The notes below the pieces were generated by a model. The model did no database searches and was not told the origin of the DNA. It saw nothing but the letters and a program-made list of their open reading frames with translations. From assembly GCF_000745265.1 (NCBI RefSeq), contig NZ_JQNN01000001.1:2294001-2358000 (forward strand): 64,000 nt of DNA, written 5' to 3'. Below, in pieces: positions 49,016 to 59,858 of the stretch (the first letter of the stretch is position 1; every line of letters begins with the position of its first letter). This DNA comes from Massilia sp. 9096 (lineage in GTDB: Bacteria > Pseudomonadota > Gammaproteobacteria > Burkholderiales > Burkholderiaceae_D). A program made the translations under genes and the position numbers.

Positions 49016-49438
49016 TTACTTTGGTGCTGTGTCGGCCTTCTCGACGACACCGCTCGGGTCCGTGGTCCCGGCGAAATCGATCAGCAGGCTGACGTTGCCG
49101 GCCAGCGGGATCCGCTTCTCGTATTCGAAGGCGACCTGGGCCTGGCCGCCATCGCGCGTGATCATCAGGTCGGTGCCCTTGATGGCGTCGACGTTGTTGA
49201 TTTCGGCGTTCTTGTCGAACGATTGCTGGATCTCGCGCACGGTGCCACCCTCGGCCTTGGCCTTGGCGATCGCGTTCTTGACCGCGTGGTACTCGATATA
49301 AGCCGGCACCACCTTGATCACGACCAGGGCAATCGCGCCGAGCACGATCAGCACCACGATCAGGCCGGACAGCGAGACACCGCCCTCCGCGTTGATCCGG
49401 TATTGCTTGTTACGTAAAAACTTCTTTCCTGAGACCAT
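49016..49438 (-). CDS. DUF4845 membrane-anchored protein
   Basis: A 140-aa protein with one N-terminal transmembrane helix (GLIVVLIVLGAIALVVIKVVPAYIEYHAVKNAI) and a small periplasmic domain, the DUF4845 family found between lepB and rnc in many beta- and gammaproteobacteria. Its function is unknown. It starts 18 bp after the lepB stop. Confidence 0.85.
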   Translation of the reverse strand: MVSGKKFLRNKQYRINAEGGVSLSGLIVVLIVLGAIALVVIKVVPAYIEYHAVKNAIAKAKAEGGTVREIQQSFDKNAEINNVDAIKGTDLMITRDGGQAQVAFEYEKRIPLAGNVSLLIDFAGTTDPSGVVEKADTAPK

Positions 49439-49456
49439 CGACGCCTCCAGTCATCC

Positions 49457-50380
49457 TCAATGGATACCGCCGATGCGCTTCGGATTGCCGAGGTTCATCC
49501 AAACAAACACAGCCTTGCCGACGATGTTCTCGTCCGGCACGAAGCCCCAGTAGCGGCTGTCTGCGCTGTTGTCGCGGTTATCGCCCATCATGAAATAATT
49601 ACCCTCCGGCACGATACAGGTAAATTTATCGTAGGAATAGGTGCAGTTTTCGTGATGAGGGAAATCCTCCACGGCATTCAGGTTGATCGTGCGCTGCGAC
49701 TCCATGTTGAGGATGCGGTGCGGCGCATTCGGCAGCTTTTCCAGGAACTGCTTGTTGTAGACCAGGCTCTCGTCGCTCAGGTAGTCGTCCATCGCTTCGT
49801 ACTGGACCGGGACGCCGTTCACCGTCAAACGCTTGTTGTCGTAGGTGATTCTATCACCGGGCACGCCGATGACGCGCTTGATGTAGTCCTGGCTCGGATC
49901 CTTCGGATACTTGAACACCATCACGTCGCCGCGTTGCGGGTTGCCGACCTGGATGATCTTCTTGTTCACCACCGGCAGGCGGATGCCGTAGTCGAACTTG
50001 TTCACCAGGATCAGGTCGCCCACCAGCAGGGTCGGCACCATCGACGAGGACGGGATCTTGAACGGCTCGAACAGGAAGGAACGCAGCACGAACACCAGCG
50101 CGATCACCGGGAAGAAGCTGCCCGAGTATTCGACCCAGGTCGGCTGGCGCACCAGCGTGGCTTCCAGCATCGCGCGCTTGGCGGCGATGTCGCCGTCGGG
50201 GCGGATGCCGTCGCCGACCAGGCGCTTCTGGTTGGCGTCGAATTCGGCCAGGGCCGCGTTGGCGCGTGCGCGGCGCTGGCCGGCCAGCACGAACACGTCG
50301 AGGCACCAGATCACGCCCGTGATCACCATGGCCACGAACAGGATGAGAGCGAAATTACCCAGGATCAGTTGCAGATTCAT
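49457..50380 (-). CDS. lepB: Signal peptidase I
   Basis: A 307-aa inner-membrane protease that removes Sec/Tat signal peptides. Two N-terminal transmembrane segments flank a cytoplasmic loop. The catalytic Ser113 lies in PSSSMVPTL and the general-base Lys168 in YIKRVIGVPGD; box E appears as GDNRDNSADSR. It follows lepA by 17 bp, the classical lepA-lepB operon. Confidence 0.95.
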   Translation of the reverse strand: MNLQLILGNFALILFVAMVITGVIWCLDVFVLAGQRRARANAALAEFDANQKRLVGDGIRPDGDIAAKRAMLEATLVRQPTWVEYSGSFFPVIALVFVLRSFLFEPFKIPSSSMVPTLLVGDLILVNKFDYGIRLPVVNKKIIQVGNPQRGDVMVFKYPKDPSQDYIKRVIGVPGDRITYDNKRLTVNGVPVQYEAMDDYLSDESLVYNKQFLEKLPNAPHRILNMESQRTINLNAVEDFPHHENCTYSYDKFTCIVPEGNYFMMGDNRDNSADSRYWGFVPDENIVGKAVFVWMNLGNPKRIGGIH

Positions 50381-50397
50381 CGCGTGCGGTTCTTTCC

Positions 50398-52191
<1,794 letters not shown>

Positions 52192-52229
52192 TAACAAACT
52201 CAAAACCAATAAGAGCGGCATGCAGCCAT

Positions 52230-52260
52230 GCCGGTGCGGCTCACATGGAGCCGCACCGGC
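52230..52260. promoter_or_regulatory. Strong hairpin upstream of lepA
   Basis: GCCGGTGCGGCTC and GAGCCGCACCGGC form a perfect 13-bp stem with a 5-nt loop, 39 bp before the lepA start in a 318-bp divergent gap. There is no adjacent U-run. It may act as a leader structure of lepA or as a barrier between divergent transcripts. Nothing else recognisable is seen in the gap. Confidence 0.5.
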
Positions 52261-52509
52261 GGAATACGGGAACAGCGCGGCGAGCGGCCGGCGCCGATGG
52301 TGCCTTCGCGATCGCATCCATATGGACGATCGCCGCACCAAGCCGCTCATTTTACCGGATTTCGGGTCAGAAAGCCCGGGTTAAGGCGACATGCATTCAT
52401 GCCGCGACATTGTTAGCCCGGCAATCTCACAAAAAGACGACTTAGCTGTCGTCAAGTATTCGCCGGCTCAGCCGTTAAACAGGTATCGCCGCCCGTCATC
52501 GACACACCC

Positions 52510-53466
52510 ATGATCGTCACCACCGTCCCGCAGCAATGGACTGCACTCCAGCAACGCCCGCTCCTCGAGCGCATCCTGCCCATGCCGGCCGAGGTGTGCG
52601 ACTTCGTGCGCCAGGTGAACCAGGCCAGCGGCCTGGACGCCGAGCCGGCCGCGTTTGAGGCGGACGCGGCCCTGCACGCCGACCTGCAGGAGGCGCTGCG
52701 CGGCATGCCGGACTTCCTGCTCGGCGCCGTCGAGCCGCTGCTGCTGGGCGTCTGCCTGGGATGCGACATCGGCTCCTCGGGCGTGACCGACATCGTGGTC
52801 GACCAGAGCGACGGCCGCATCCTCGGCTGCGTGGTGCTGCTCGACGCCGACGCGTTTGCCGGCCACACCGCCAATTCCTGGGCCAGCTGGAAGGAAAACC
52901 TGCCGTTCGAGATGGAAGGCGGGATCGCGCTCGACGTCGTCATCGCCGAACCGCAACAGGATACGCGCGCGGGCGCGCTGCAGTTCTTGCTGCTGCACGA
53001 GTTCGCCCACGTGCTCACCGCCGATGCGGGCTTCCTGCCGCCGTGGTGGGCACAGGCGCCGGATGCGCCCTTCCCTTTCCTCGACCTGAGCTGGGAGACG
53101 ACACCGCTGGGCCGTTTCGCGCCGCGCCCGGGCCGCGATTTTACGCTGCGCGCCGAGGTCGACTTCTACGGCAACAACAAACTGCCCAACGAGGCCATCC
53201 TGACCGCCTACTCGGGCCTGGAAGCCTCGGACTTCCCCAGCCTGTACGGCGCCACCAACCCCTACGACGACTTCGCCGAATGCCTGGCGACCTGGGTGCA
53301 CGGCGAAATCCTGGGCAAGCCGTTCCGGCTGCAAGTCGCCTTCGACGGCGTGCCGCAGGCGACGCTGGAGCGCTTCTGGGCCAGCCCGAGAAGCAGCGCC
53401 AAGCGCGCGTTCATGCGCGCCCTGTTCGAACAGCCGGCGCCGGCCTGCGAAGCGCTGGCCGCCTGA
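52510..53466 (+). CDS. Putative zinc metalloprotease-like protein (HExxH)
   Basis: A 318-aa cytoplasmic-looking protein, the only plus-strand gene in the core part of the window. HEFAH at residues 163-167 is a zincin motif (two His ligands and catalytic Glu), and Glu257 in YDDFAECLATWVHGE, 90 residues later, could be the third ligand. No signal peptide is seen. I do not recognise the family. It converges with the ATP-grasp gene, with 12 bp between stop codons, and is divergent from lepA. Confidence 0.75.
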   Translation: MIVTTVPQQWTALQQRPLLERILPMPAEVCDFVRQVNQASGLDAEPAAFEADAALHADLQEALRGMPDFLLGAVEPLLLGVCLGCDIGSSGVTDIVVDQSDGRILGCVVLLDADAFAGHTANSWASWKENLPFEMEGGIALDVVIAEPQQDTRAGALQFLLLHEFAHVLTADAGFLPPWWAQAPDAPFPFLDLSWETTPLGRFAPRPGRDFTLRAEVDFYGNNKLPNEAILTAYSGLEASDFPSLYGATNPYDDFAECLATWVHGEILGKPFRLQVAFDGVPQATLERFWASPRSSAKRAFMRALFEQPAPACEALAA

Positions 53467-53478
53467 GCGTCGATCGGT

Positions 53479-54735
53479 TCAGGTCTTGCCGGCGGCGCGC
53501 GCCAGCATCGCCGCGAACGCCGTGAACACCTTGTCCATCGCCGGGCGCTTGTACGGATACTTGCCCGGGTCGTCCATCGCGTGCACGACCATCGCGTTGT
53601 CGACTTCGAAGATCAGCAGCTCGCCATCCTTCGTCTCGGCGCAATCGATGCCGAGATAAGGCAGCCCGATGCGCCGGTCGATGTCGGCCAGCGCGGCCGC
53701 GTGGCGCACGGCGAAACCCGCGTCGAAGTCCAGCATCCCGCGCGCTTCCTCGGCGCGTTTTTCAACGCTCTCGTCCATGCCGGCGTTCAGGTAATGCACC
53801 ATCCAGTGCGAGGAAATCGCCAGGTGGCAGAGGTAAGGCACGCCATCGATCAGCACGATGCGGTACTTGCGGAACTGGCCGTCCGGGCCGGAATAGTCGA
53901 CGAAGGCGGACAGGTAGAAACCCGCGGCCGGCTGCTGCGCCAGGTAGGCGGCCAGCGCGGCGGCATCGTCCACCTTCAGCAGATCGTGGCCGGCGTGCGA
54001 ATCGATCGGTCGCACGATCAGCGGGAAGGCGGCGCCGTCGAGCAGCTCATGCAGCAACTGAGCCGCCTCCAGCGTGCCCGCCGCCAGTTGCTCGGCCACG
54101 TCGCGCTCGACGCGGCGGGTGCGCGGCATCACGGTGCCGACGGCGCCCGTCAACGCGGCCCAGGCGCCGTCGCGCGACAGGTGCGCGATCTGCTCCGGCC
54201 GATTGATCACCGGGCGCGGCCAGCCTTCCAGCATCTGCATCACGTCGCGCAGCAGCGGCGCGTTGGCGTCGGACTGCGCCAGCGCCACGAACAGCACGTC
54301 GTGGTCGGGCACCTGCTCGGGCAGCGGCAGGTCGAGCGTCAGGTATTGCACGCTGGCGTCGATATTGGCCGTCTCGAGCAGGAACTGGATCGGCGTGTTG
54401 GCCATGAAGTCGCCCGGGCCCATCAGCACCAGCAGGCGCAGCGTCGGCTCGCTGCCTTGGCTGCGCCCGGGCGCCGGCAATTCATACAGCGATTTCAAAG
54501 CCAGCGCCTGGTGCTGGACCTCCAGGCCGGCCTCGCGCTGGCCGATCAGCTGCAGCACGAAGCTGGCGTCGAGCCAGGCGTTGGCGTCGTCCGCATTGGC
54601 CTGGGTGCGCGCCAGCAGCAGCTCGCCGATCGGGCGCAGGTTCTCGTTGCGGAAGGCGCAGCGCATCAGCGTGGCCGCGCCGATCAGCGGGGCGTACGGG
54701 GTGGCGGCGGCGTCGATCAGGCTGGCGTCGATCAT
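53479..54735 (-). CDS. ATP-grasp-domain protein with N-terminal TPR-like region
   Basis: A 418-aa protein. The first 90 residues are helical and TPR-like (NAWLDASFVLQLIGQREAGLEVQHQALAL). The central and C-terminal parts resemble ATP-grasp ligases: a PLIVRPIDSHAGHDLLKV lysine/His segment, a YRIVLIDGVPYLCHLAIS strand pair and the metal-binding end GELLIFEVDNAM. It should activate a carboxylate with ATP and join it to an amine, but substrates are unknown. Its ATG overlaps the stop of the PLP decarboxylase gene (ATGA), so the two are coupled and may act in sequence. Confidence 0.65.
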   Translation of the reverse strand: MIDASLIDAAATPYAPLIGAATLMRCAFRNENLRPIGELLLARTQANADDANAWLDASFVLQLIGQREAGLEVQHQALALKSLYELPAPGRSQGSEPTLRLLVLMGPGDFMANTPIQFLLETANIDASVQYLTLDLPLPEQVPDHDVLFVALAQSDANAPLLRDVMQMLEGWPRPVINRPEQIAHLSRDGAWAALTGAVGTVMPRTRRVERDVAEQLAAGTLEAAQLLHELLDGAAFPLIVRPIDSHAGHDLLKVDDAAALAAYLAQQPAAGFYLSAFVDYSGPDGQFRKYRIVLIDGVPYLCHLAISSHWMVHYLNAGMDESVEKRAEEARGMLDFDAGFAVRHAAALADIDRRIGLPYLGIDCAETKDGELLIFEVDNAMVVHAMDDPGKYPYKRPAMDKVFTAFAAMLARAAGKT

Positions 54736-56213
54736 GCGGATTCCTGGTGGTTGGGTGATGAAAGGCGCCGGCCTAGGCGCAGCACGGCCTCGGCCAGCGC
54801 GTCGACGTCGTCCTCGCGGGTGCGGTGGTTGACGATGGCGGCGCGGATCGCGTAACGGCCGGCCAGTTCGGTGCTCGAGGGTGCAACGCGGCCTTCGTCG
54901 TACAGCGCCAGCACGATCTCGCGGTTGATGCGATCAAGGTCCAGCGCTTCGGCGTCCGCGCCGGCGTAGCGGAAGCACACCACGTTCAGCGCGACCGGCG
55001 CGAGCAGCTCGAGTTCGGGCTCGGCCTGCACGCGCGCGCACAGGCGGCGCGCGAGCGCGCAGGTGTGCGAGATCGCCGCCCCGATCGCATCGGCGCCATA
55101 GGCCTGGAAGGTCAGCCAGGTCTTCAGGGCGCGAAAGCCGCGCGACAGGTCGGGGCCGAGGTCGCACGGCCAGGCGTCGCCGGCGGCCAGGCCGCGTTCG
55201 GCGCGGCGCAGGTAGGCGGCCGGGGCGGCGAAGGCGTCCAGCATGTGGGCGCGGTCGCGCGCCATGAAGTAACCGGCGTCGTAGGGCACCTGGCCCCATT
55301 TGTGGAAGTCGAAGGCGAGCGAGTCGGCGCGTTCGATGCCGGCCAGCAGCGGCGCCACGTCGGGCGCCAGCATGCCCAGCGCGGCATAGGCGCCGTCGAC
55401 GTGCAGCCACAGGTCTTGCTCCCGGGCGAAGTCGGCCAGTTGCGGTAGCGGGTCGATCGCGCCGGTGTTGACGGTGCCGGCGGTCGCGACCAGCAGGAAA
55501 GGTTTGAAACCGGCGCGGCGGTCAGCCTCGACCTGGGCGCGCAAGTCGTCCACGCGCATGCGCCCGTCGCCATCGACGTCGATGCGGCGCAGCGCGTCGC
55601 TGCCCAGGCCCGCCATCTCCATCGCCTTGGCGATGCAGCCGTGCGCTTCGCTGGACGTGTAGGCGCGCAATTTGCCATGCCCGGGGTCGCCCGCCAGGCC
55701 GCGCGCGCGCACTTCGCGCCCGAGCAGCGCGGTGCGCGCCACGACCACGCCCATGAAGTTGGCGATCGAGGTGCCGGTGACGAAGATGCCGCGCGCCGCT
55801 TGCGGGAAACCGAACAGGCCGGCCATCCAGTGCGAGACCTGGTGTTCGAGCTCGACCGGCGCCTGGTTGCGCCCGCCGACGTTGGCGTTGAGCGCGCCGG
55901 CGATCAGCTCGGCCAGCATGCCGACCGGCGTGCCGGCGCCCTGCACCCAGCCCATGAAACCGGGATGCGGATTGCCTGCGGTGTAGGGAATCACGGCGTC
56001 CTGCAAGGTCTCGTAGGCTGCCTCCAGGCTGCCGGGGGCGCGCGGCAGCGGCTGGCGCAGCGCTTCACGCGCTTCCGGCGGCATCGGCTGCCACACCGGA
56101 CGCGTGCGCAGGCCGGCCAGGTGGTCGACCATGTCGTCCAGCATCCGGTGCCCGAGCGCACGCACGGCGTCCCAATCGTCCGGGTCGAGCGTGGTCGCGG
56201 GGCGGTCAGCCAT
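54732..56213 (-). CDS. Pyridoxal-dependent amino-acid decarboxylase (group II)
   Basis: A 493-aa group II PLP decarboxylase of the aromatic-L-amino-acid decarboxylase type. PLP-linked Lys305 lies in FDFHKWGQVPYD, the ring-stacking His191 in SSEAHGCIAKAM and Asp273 in LHVDGAYAALG. The NPHPGFMGW motif near residue 81 is also typical. The product is probably an amine such as tryptamine or tyramine. The gene is inserted between the conserved glutaredoxin-like gene and lepA and is followed by the ATP-grasp gene with a 4-bp overlap. Confidence 0.85.
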   Translation of the reverse strand: MADRPATTLDPDDWDAVRALGHRMLDDMVDHLAGLRTRPVWQPMPPEAREALRQPLPRAPGSLEAAYETLQDAVIPYTAGNPHPGFMGWVQGAGTPVGMLAELIAGALNANVGGRNQAPVELEHQVSHWMAGLFGFPQAARGIFVTGTSIANFMGVVVARTALLGREVRARGLAGDPGHGKLRAYTSSEAHGCIAKAMEMAGLGSDALRRIDVDGDGRMRVDDLRAQVEADRRAGFKPFLLVATAGTVNTGAIDPLPQLADFAREQDLWLHVDGAYAALGMLAPDVAPLLAGIERADSLAFDFHKWGQVPYDAGYFMARDRAHMLDAFAAPAAYLRRAERGLAAGDAWPCDLGPDLSRGFRALKTWLTFQAYGADAIGAAISHTCALARRLCARVQAEPELELLAPVALNVVCFRYAGADAEALDLDRINREIVLALYDEGRVAPSSTELAGRYAIRAAIVNHRTREDDVDALAEAVLRLGRRLSSPNHQESA

Positions 56214-56316
56214 GGTGGTTCGAGGTGTACATGACCGCGATTATCGCAGGCCCGGCGCCCGGGCGGTCGAGGGAATACCGGCGCGAACCGGCCGCAATTC
56301 GCGATGACGATCCAGC

Positions 56317-56655
56317 TTAGCCGACCTCGGCAGTGTCGAACGGCCGTGCGCTGCTGCACGCCTGGCCATGCGCCGGCCCGTCTCCCAGACGGGCCGGCAA
56401 CCATGCGTACAGGCGCGCTTCGTCCAGCACGTAATGGCACAGCTCCTGGCCGCCGGCAAACAGCACCGGCACCAGTTCGTCGAAGCGCGCCACCAGCGCC
56501 GCATCGGCATCGACGTCGACCACGTCGAGCGTGTACGGCAGGCCGGCGCGCGCCATGCAGGTGCGCAGCGCGGCCAGCATGTCCTCGCACAGGTGGCACC
56601 AGCTGCGCGAGTAGAGCGTCAGATGCGCAACGAAATGCGGCGCGCTGTGCTGCAT
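56317..56655 (-). CDS. Glutaredoxin-family (thioredoxin-fold) protein
   Basis: A 112-aa thioredoxin-fold protein with a CxxC redox site (SWCHLC, Cys20/Cys23) near the N-terminus and a PVLFAGG cis-proline-type loop. It is the small glutaredoxin-like gene commonly found between mucD and lepA in Burkholderiales. The ATG shares one base with the mucD stop (TAATG), implying coupling. Confidence 0.85.
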   Translation of the reverse strand: MQHSAPHFVAHLTLYSRSWCHLCEDMLAALRTCMARAGLPYTLDVVDVDADAALVARFDELVPVLFAGGQELCHYVLDEARLYAWLPARLGDGPAHGQACSSARPFDTAEVG

Positions 56656-58151
56656 TACTGCTTCGGCTTGATGACGATGTACTGCGACACGCTCTCGCGC
56701 TGCACCAGCAGGGCCACCGGCTTTTTCGGGTCGAGCTTGGCGACCAGGCCGTTGAACTGGGCGGCGCCGGTGATCTCGACGTTGTTCATCTGCAGCACCA
56801 GGTCGCCCTGGCGGATGCCGGCCGAGGCCGCGCGTCCATCGGCGAACTCGACCATGACGCCGGCGTTTACCTTCAAGTCGCGCTTCTGCTCGGCCTTCAG
56901 GTCCGACACCTGCAAGCCGAGCGCATTGGTGGTCTGGTCCGGCGCCGGCTTCCTGGGCGTTTGCTTGCCCTTCGGCGTGGCGTCGTCGTCCTTCAGCTCG
57001 ACGACGTTGATCGGCAGCTCGATCTGGTTGCCGCGGCGCCACACGGTCACCGAGGCGCGGCTGCCGACGCTGGTCGCGCCGACCAGGCGCGGCAGGTCGG
57101 TGCTCTTGTCGATGTCCTGGCCGTTGAATTTCAGGATGATGTCGCCGACGCGCACGCCGCCCTTGTCGGCCGGGCCGCCCGGCTCGACCATCGCGACTTC
57201 GGCGCCGTGGGCACGGCCCAGGCCCAGTGATTCGGCGACGTCGCGCGTGACTTCGCTGATCTGCACGCCGATCTTGCCGCGCGTGACCCTGCCGGTCTTC
57301 TTGATCTGGTCGGAGACGCGCAGCACCTCGTCGATCGGCACGGCGAACGAGATGCCGTTGTAGGCGCCGGACAGCGTGGCGATCTGGGAGTTGATGCCGA
57401 TCACTTCGCCGCGCATGTTGATCAGCGGACCGCCCGAGTTGCCCGGGTTGACCGCGACGTCGCTCTGGATCAGCGGCAGGTATTCTCCGGTGTCGCGCGA
57501 CTTGGCCGAGATGATGCCGGCGGTGACCGTGTTTTCCAGGTTGAACGGCGAACCGATCGCGATCACCCACTCGCCGACGCGGATCTTGTTGGAGTCGCCC
57601 ATGCGCAGGCTGGGCAGGTTGCGTGCGTCCACCTTCAGCAGGGCGACGTCGCTGCGGCGGTCGGCGCCCAGCACCTTGGCCTTGAACTCGCGGCGGTCGG
57701 TGAGCGTGACGATGACCTCGTCGGCGCCCTCGACCACGTGGGCGTTGGTGAGCACGTAGCCGTCGTCGGAGATGATGAAACCCGAACCCACGCCACGCTG
57801 CACTTCCTCTTCCGGCTGCTGCTGGGGCGCGCCGCGGCGTCCGCGCGGGGCGCCGGGCACGCCCTGGCCGCCACCGCCCGGGGCCGCGCCGCCGAAGAAG
57901 CGGCGCAGGAATTCCTGCATTTCCTCGTCCTGACCACCCTCGCCCGCGCGCACGTGCTCGGTGGTGCGGATGTTGACGACGGCCGGGCCGACCTTGTCGA
58001 CCAGGTCGGCGAAGTCGGGCAACCCGGTGACGGCCGGGGCGGCGATGGGGGCGGCAACGGGAGCGGCGATGGACGCCGCTGGGGAGAACAGGGTGCCGGC
58101 GCCCGCAAACAGCAGGGCCGACAGGAGCGTGCTTCCGGTTTTGCTTGTCAT
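56655..58151 (-). CDS. mucD: Periplasmic serine protease MucD/DegQ
   Basis: A 498-aa HtrA-family protease/chaperone. A signal peptide (TLLSALLFAGAGTLFSPAASIAA) precedes the catalytic triad His138 (TNAHVV), Asp168 (SDVALLK) and Ser239 (NPGNSGGPL), followed by two PDZ domains (the first with VGDIILKFNGQDI, the second with QGDLVLQMNNVEI). A Gly/Pro/Gln-rich loop near residues 88-115 is typical of MucD. It sits at the end of the rpoE operon, matching its role in envelope stress. Confidence 0.95.
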   Translation of the reverse strand: MTSKTGSTLLSALLFAGAGTLFSPAASIAAPVAAPIAAPAVTGLPDFADLVDKVGPAVVNIRTTEHVRAGEGGQDEEMQEFLRRFFGGAAPGGGGQGVPGAPRGRRGAPQQQPEEEVQRGVGSGFIISDDGYVLTNAHVVEGADEVIVTLTDRREFKAKVLGADRRSDVALLKVDARNLPSLRMGDSNKIRVGEWVIAIGSPFNLENTVTAGIISAKSRDTGEYLPLIQSDVAVNPGNSGGPLINMRGEVIGINSQIATLSGAYNGISFAVPIDEVLRVSDQIKKTGRVTRGKIGVQISEVTRDVAESLGLGRAHGAEVAMVEPGGPADKGGVRVGDIILKFNGQDIDKSTDLPRLVGATSVGSRASVTVWRRGNQIELPINVVELKDDDATPKGKQTPRKPAPDQTTNALGLQVSDLKAEQKRDLKVNAGVMVEFADGRAASAGIRQGDLVLQMNNVEITGAAQFNGLVAKLDPKKPVALLVQRESVSQYIVIKPKQ

Positions 58152-58274
58152 ATGTTCATTGGATGAGGGCTTTGTAATTGTTCTAATGGTAAGGCAAAAG
58201 GCAAAGCTTGTCGCGTCCTCGGCCATTGGCGTGCGACCTCGCGCGGGTGGCGCCGCCCATCGGGCGCGCGAAAC

Positions 58275-58568
58275 TCAGCGCGGCCCGGCGGCGAGCGGGG
58301 TCGAATCGGCGCCTTCGCTGGCCGTGGCCGGGCGCTTGCCGGGCATCGGCTCGTCGGCCAGGCGCGCGGCGAGGCGCTCGGCAAAGCCGGGCGAAAGCTC
58401 GGGCGTGGGTTCGGCGCGCAGGATGTCACCGATGTGGTGGTAATTGGCCCACGCAGCGTGGCCGTCCGGGCTCTCGAGCGCGGCCATGGCGAGCTCGCGG
58501 TCGATGTCGGGGAGTTCGCCGTCGCTCAGCGCGGAGATGAATTCGCGATTTTTCTTATTGGCATGCAT
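58275..58568 (-). CDS. rseA: Sigma-E anti-sigma factor RseA, short form lacking a membrane segment
   Basis: A 97-aa protein whose N-terminus (FISALSDGELPDIDRELAM...WANYHHIGDILR) is the sigma-E-binding domain of RseA/MucA. It ends with a low-complexity Thr/Ala/Gly tail and has no transmembrane helix or periplasmic domain, which in typical RseA bring the length to about 200 aa and receive DegS/RseP cleavage. The three downstream frames to mucD (123 bp) do not encode the missing part. No rseB is present. If genuine, this would be a soluble anti-sigma factor. Confidence 0.8.
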   Translation of the reverse strand: MHANKKNREFISALSDGELPDIDRELAMAALESPDGHAAWANYHHIGDILRAEPTPELSPGFAERLAARLADEPMPGKRPATASEGADSTPLAAGPR

Positions 58569-58621
58569 GATGTCGTCACGTCGGGGGTGTGCGTTCTCTT
58601 CCAGTATTGATCATCGCTACC

Positions 58622-59224
58622 TTACCGACGTTTGTCAGCCGGAATATCGAGCAAAGGCCTCAATTTCTCGGCGATGACTTCGCGTGCCCGGAAGATGCGG
58701 CTTCGTACCGTACCGATTGGACACGCCATCACTTCGGAGATTTCCTCGTAGCTTAAACCTTCGATTTCGCGCAGGACGATCGCGGTCCGCAGCTCCAGCG
58801 GCAGCGCTTCCATCGCGGCATTGACCGTAAAGGCGATCTGCTTGCTGGCCAACATCGATTCTGGTGTATTAATGTCGCGCAAGCTGTCCGCGTCGTCAAA
58901 TCCTTCGGCGCGCTCGGCGTCGGTTTCGGTCGAGGTCGGCGCGCGCCGGCCTTGCGTGACCAGGAAATTCTTGGCCGTATTGATCCCGATGCGGTACAGC
59001 CACGTGTAGAACGCGGAATCGCCGCGGAAATGGCGCAATGCCCGAAAGGCCTTGATAAAGGTCTCCTGCACCACGTCCTCCGCTTCGGCCGGATCGTGCA
59101 CGAGGCGCGAGACCAGCCGCATCAGGCGCCGCTGATACTTCGCCACCAGCAGGTCGAACGCCCGGCGATCGCCAGCCTGGACGCGCTCAACCAGCAGTTG
59201 ATCAGATTCGCGTTCGGTCGTCAC
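58622..59224 (-). CDS. rpoE: RNA polymerase sigma-E factor
   Basis: A 200-aa ECF sigma factor of the RpoE/AlgU group. Region 2 shows DRRAFDLLVAKYQRRLMRLVSR and AEDVVQETFIKAFRALRHFRG with FYTWLYRIGINTAKN; region 4 shows LRTAIVLREIEGLSYEEISEVM and GTVRSRIFRAREVIAEKL. It directs the envelope-stress regulon with rseA and mucD downstream. It overlaps the preceding small membrane-protein gene by 23 bp. Confidence 0.95.
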   Translation of the reverse strand: MTTERESDQLLVERVQAGDRRAFDLLVAKYQRRLMRLVSRLVHDPAEAEDVVQETFIKAFRALRHFRGDSAFYTWLYRIGINTAKNFLVTQGRRAPTSTETDAERAEGFDDADSLRDINTPESMLASKQIAFTVNAAMEALPLELRTAIVLREIEGLSYEEISEVMACPIGTVRSRIFRAREVIAEKLRPLLDIPADKRR

Positions 59225-59819
59225 TGGACATGGTCCCGTTGGCTGCGGCGGCGTGCACGGCAGGCGCCTGCTGCAATGAGTTCATCGATTCCTGCACCGG
59301 TCGCGGCGCGTGCGGCCTGCCGATCACGCCGAGCGCCACCGACAACGCGCGCCACGTGGCGGCATCGACGCTGTCGCGCCAGACTGCCAGCACCCGCGCC
59401 GGCGCCGTCGGGTGCATGCTCGTCGTACCAAGCCGCAGGAACATGACGAGCGGCGACAACGTGGAGCCAGGCAGGAGCATGAGCGGCGCCGACGGTGACG
59501 AATTGCTGTCGTCGGCGGGCCGGTCCGCGCGGCACCGGGTTCGACGCGGCGTGCGCACACCCTGTTGTACCGTCACGCGTAGCTCGCCGGTTCCAGAAAT
59601 ATCAATCTGGTGCGTCTTTGGCGGACGCGCCGCCGTCCATGCCAGGACCATGCCCGCCGCGCCCAGCACGGCCGCAATCCACGGCCCGGCGCCGAAGCGC
59701 AGCGGCAGCGGCGCCGCAACGATGGCGCCGGCGGCGGTCAGGTGCGCCAGACATCCGAGCAGCAGCAGGCGGCGCGCCGTGCGCGATGGACGAACGAAGG
59801 CGGAAACCGCAATCGACAT
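59202..59819 (-). CDS. Hypothetical membrane protein between fabF and rpoE
   Basis: A 205-aa protein with two N-terminal hydrophobic segments (RLLLLGCLAHLTAAGAIVA, WIAAVLGAAGMVLAWTAA) followed by a soluble beta-rich domain (LMLLPGSTLSPLVMFLRLG, PARVLAVWRDSVDAATWRALSVAL). A gene of this shape at this position is common in Burkholderiales and the topology recalls YgfX/CptA-like proteins. The function is unknown, and the family link is a structural guess. Confidence 0.6.
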   Translation of the reverse strand: MSIAVSAFVRPSRTARRLLLLGCLAHLTAAGAIVAAPLPLRFGAGPWIAAVLGAAGMVLAWTAARPPKTHQIDISGTGELRVTVQQGVRTPRRTRCRADRPADDSNSSPSAPLMLLPGSTLSPLVMFLRLGTTSMHPTAPARVLAVWRDSVDAATWRALSVALGVIGRPHAPRPVQESMNSLQQAPAVHAAAANGTMSSDDRTRI

Positions 59820-59858
59820 GGCGGCAATCGGATGGATTGATTGGAAGAAAGATTAGAC

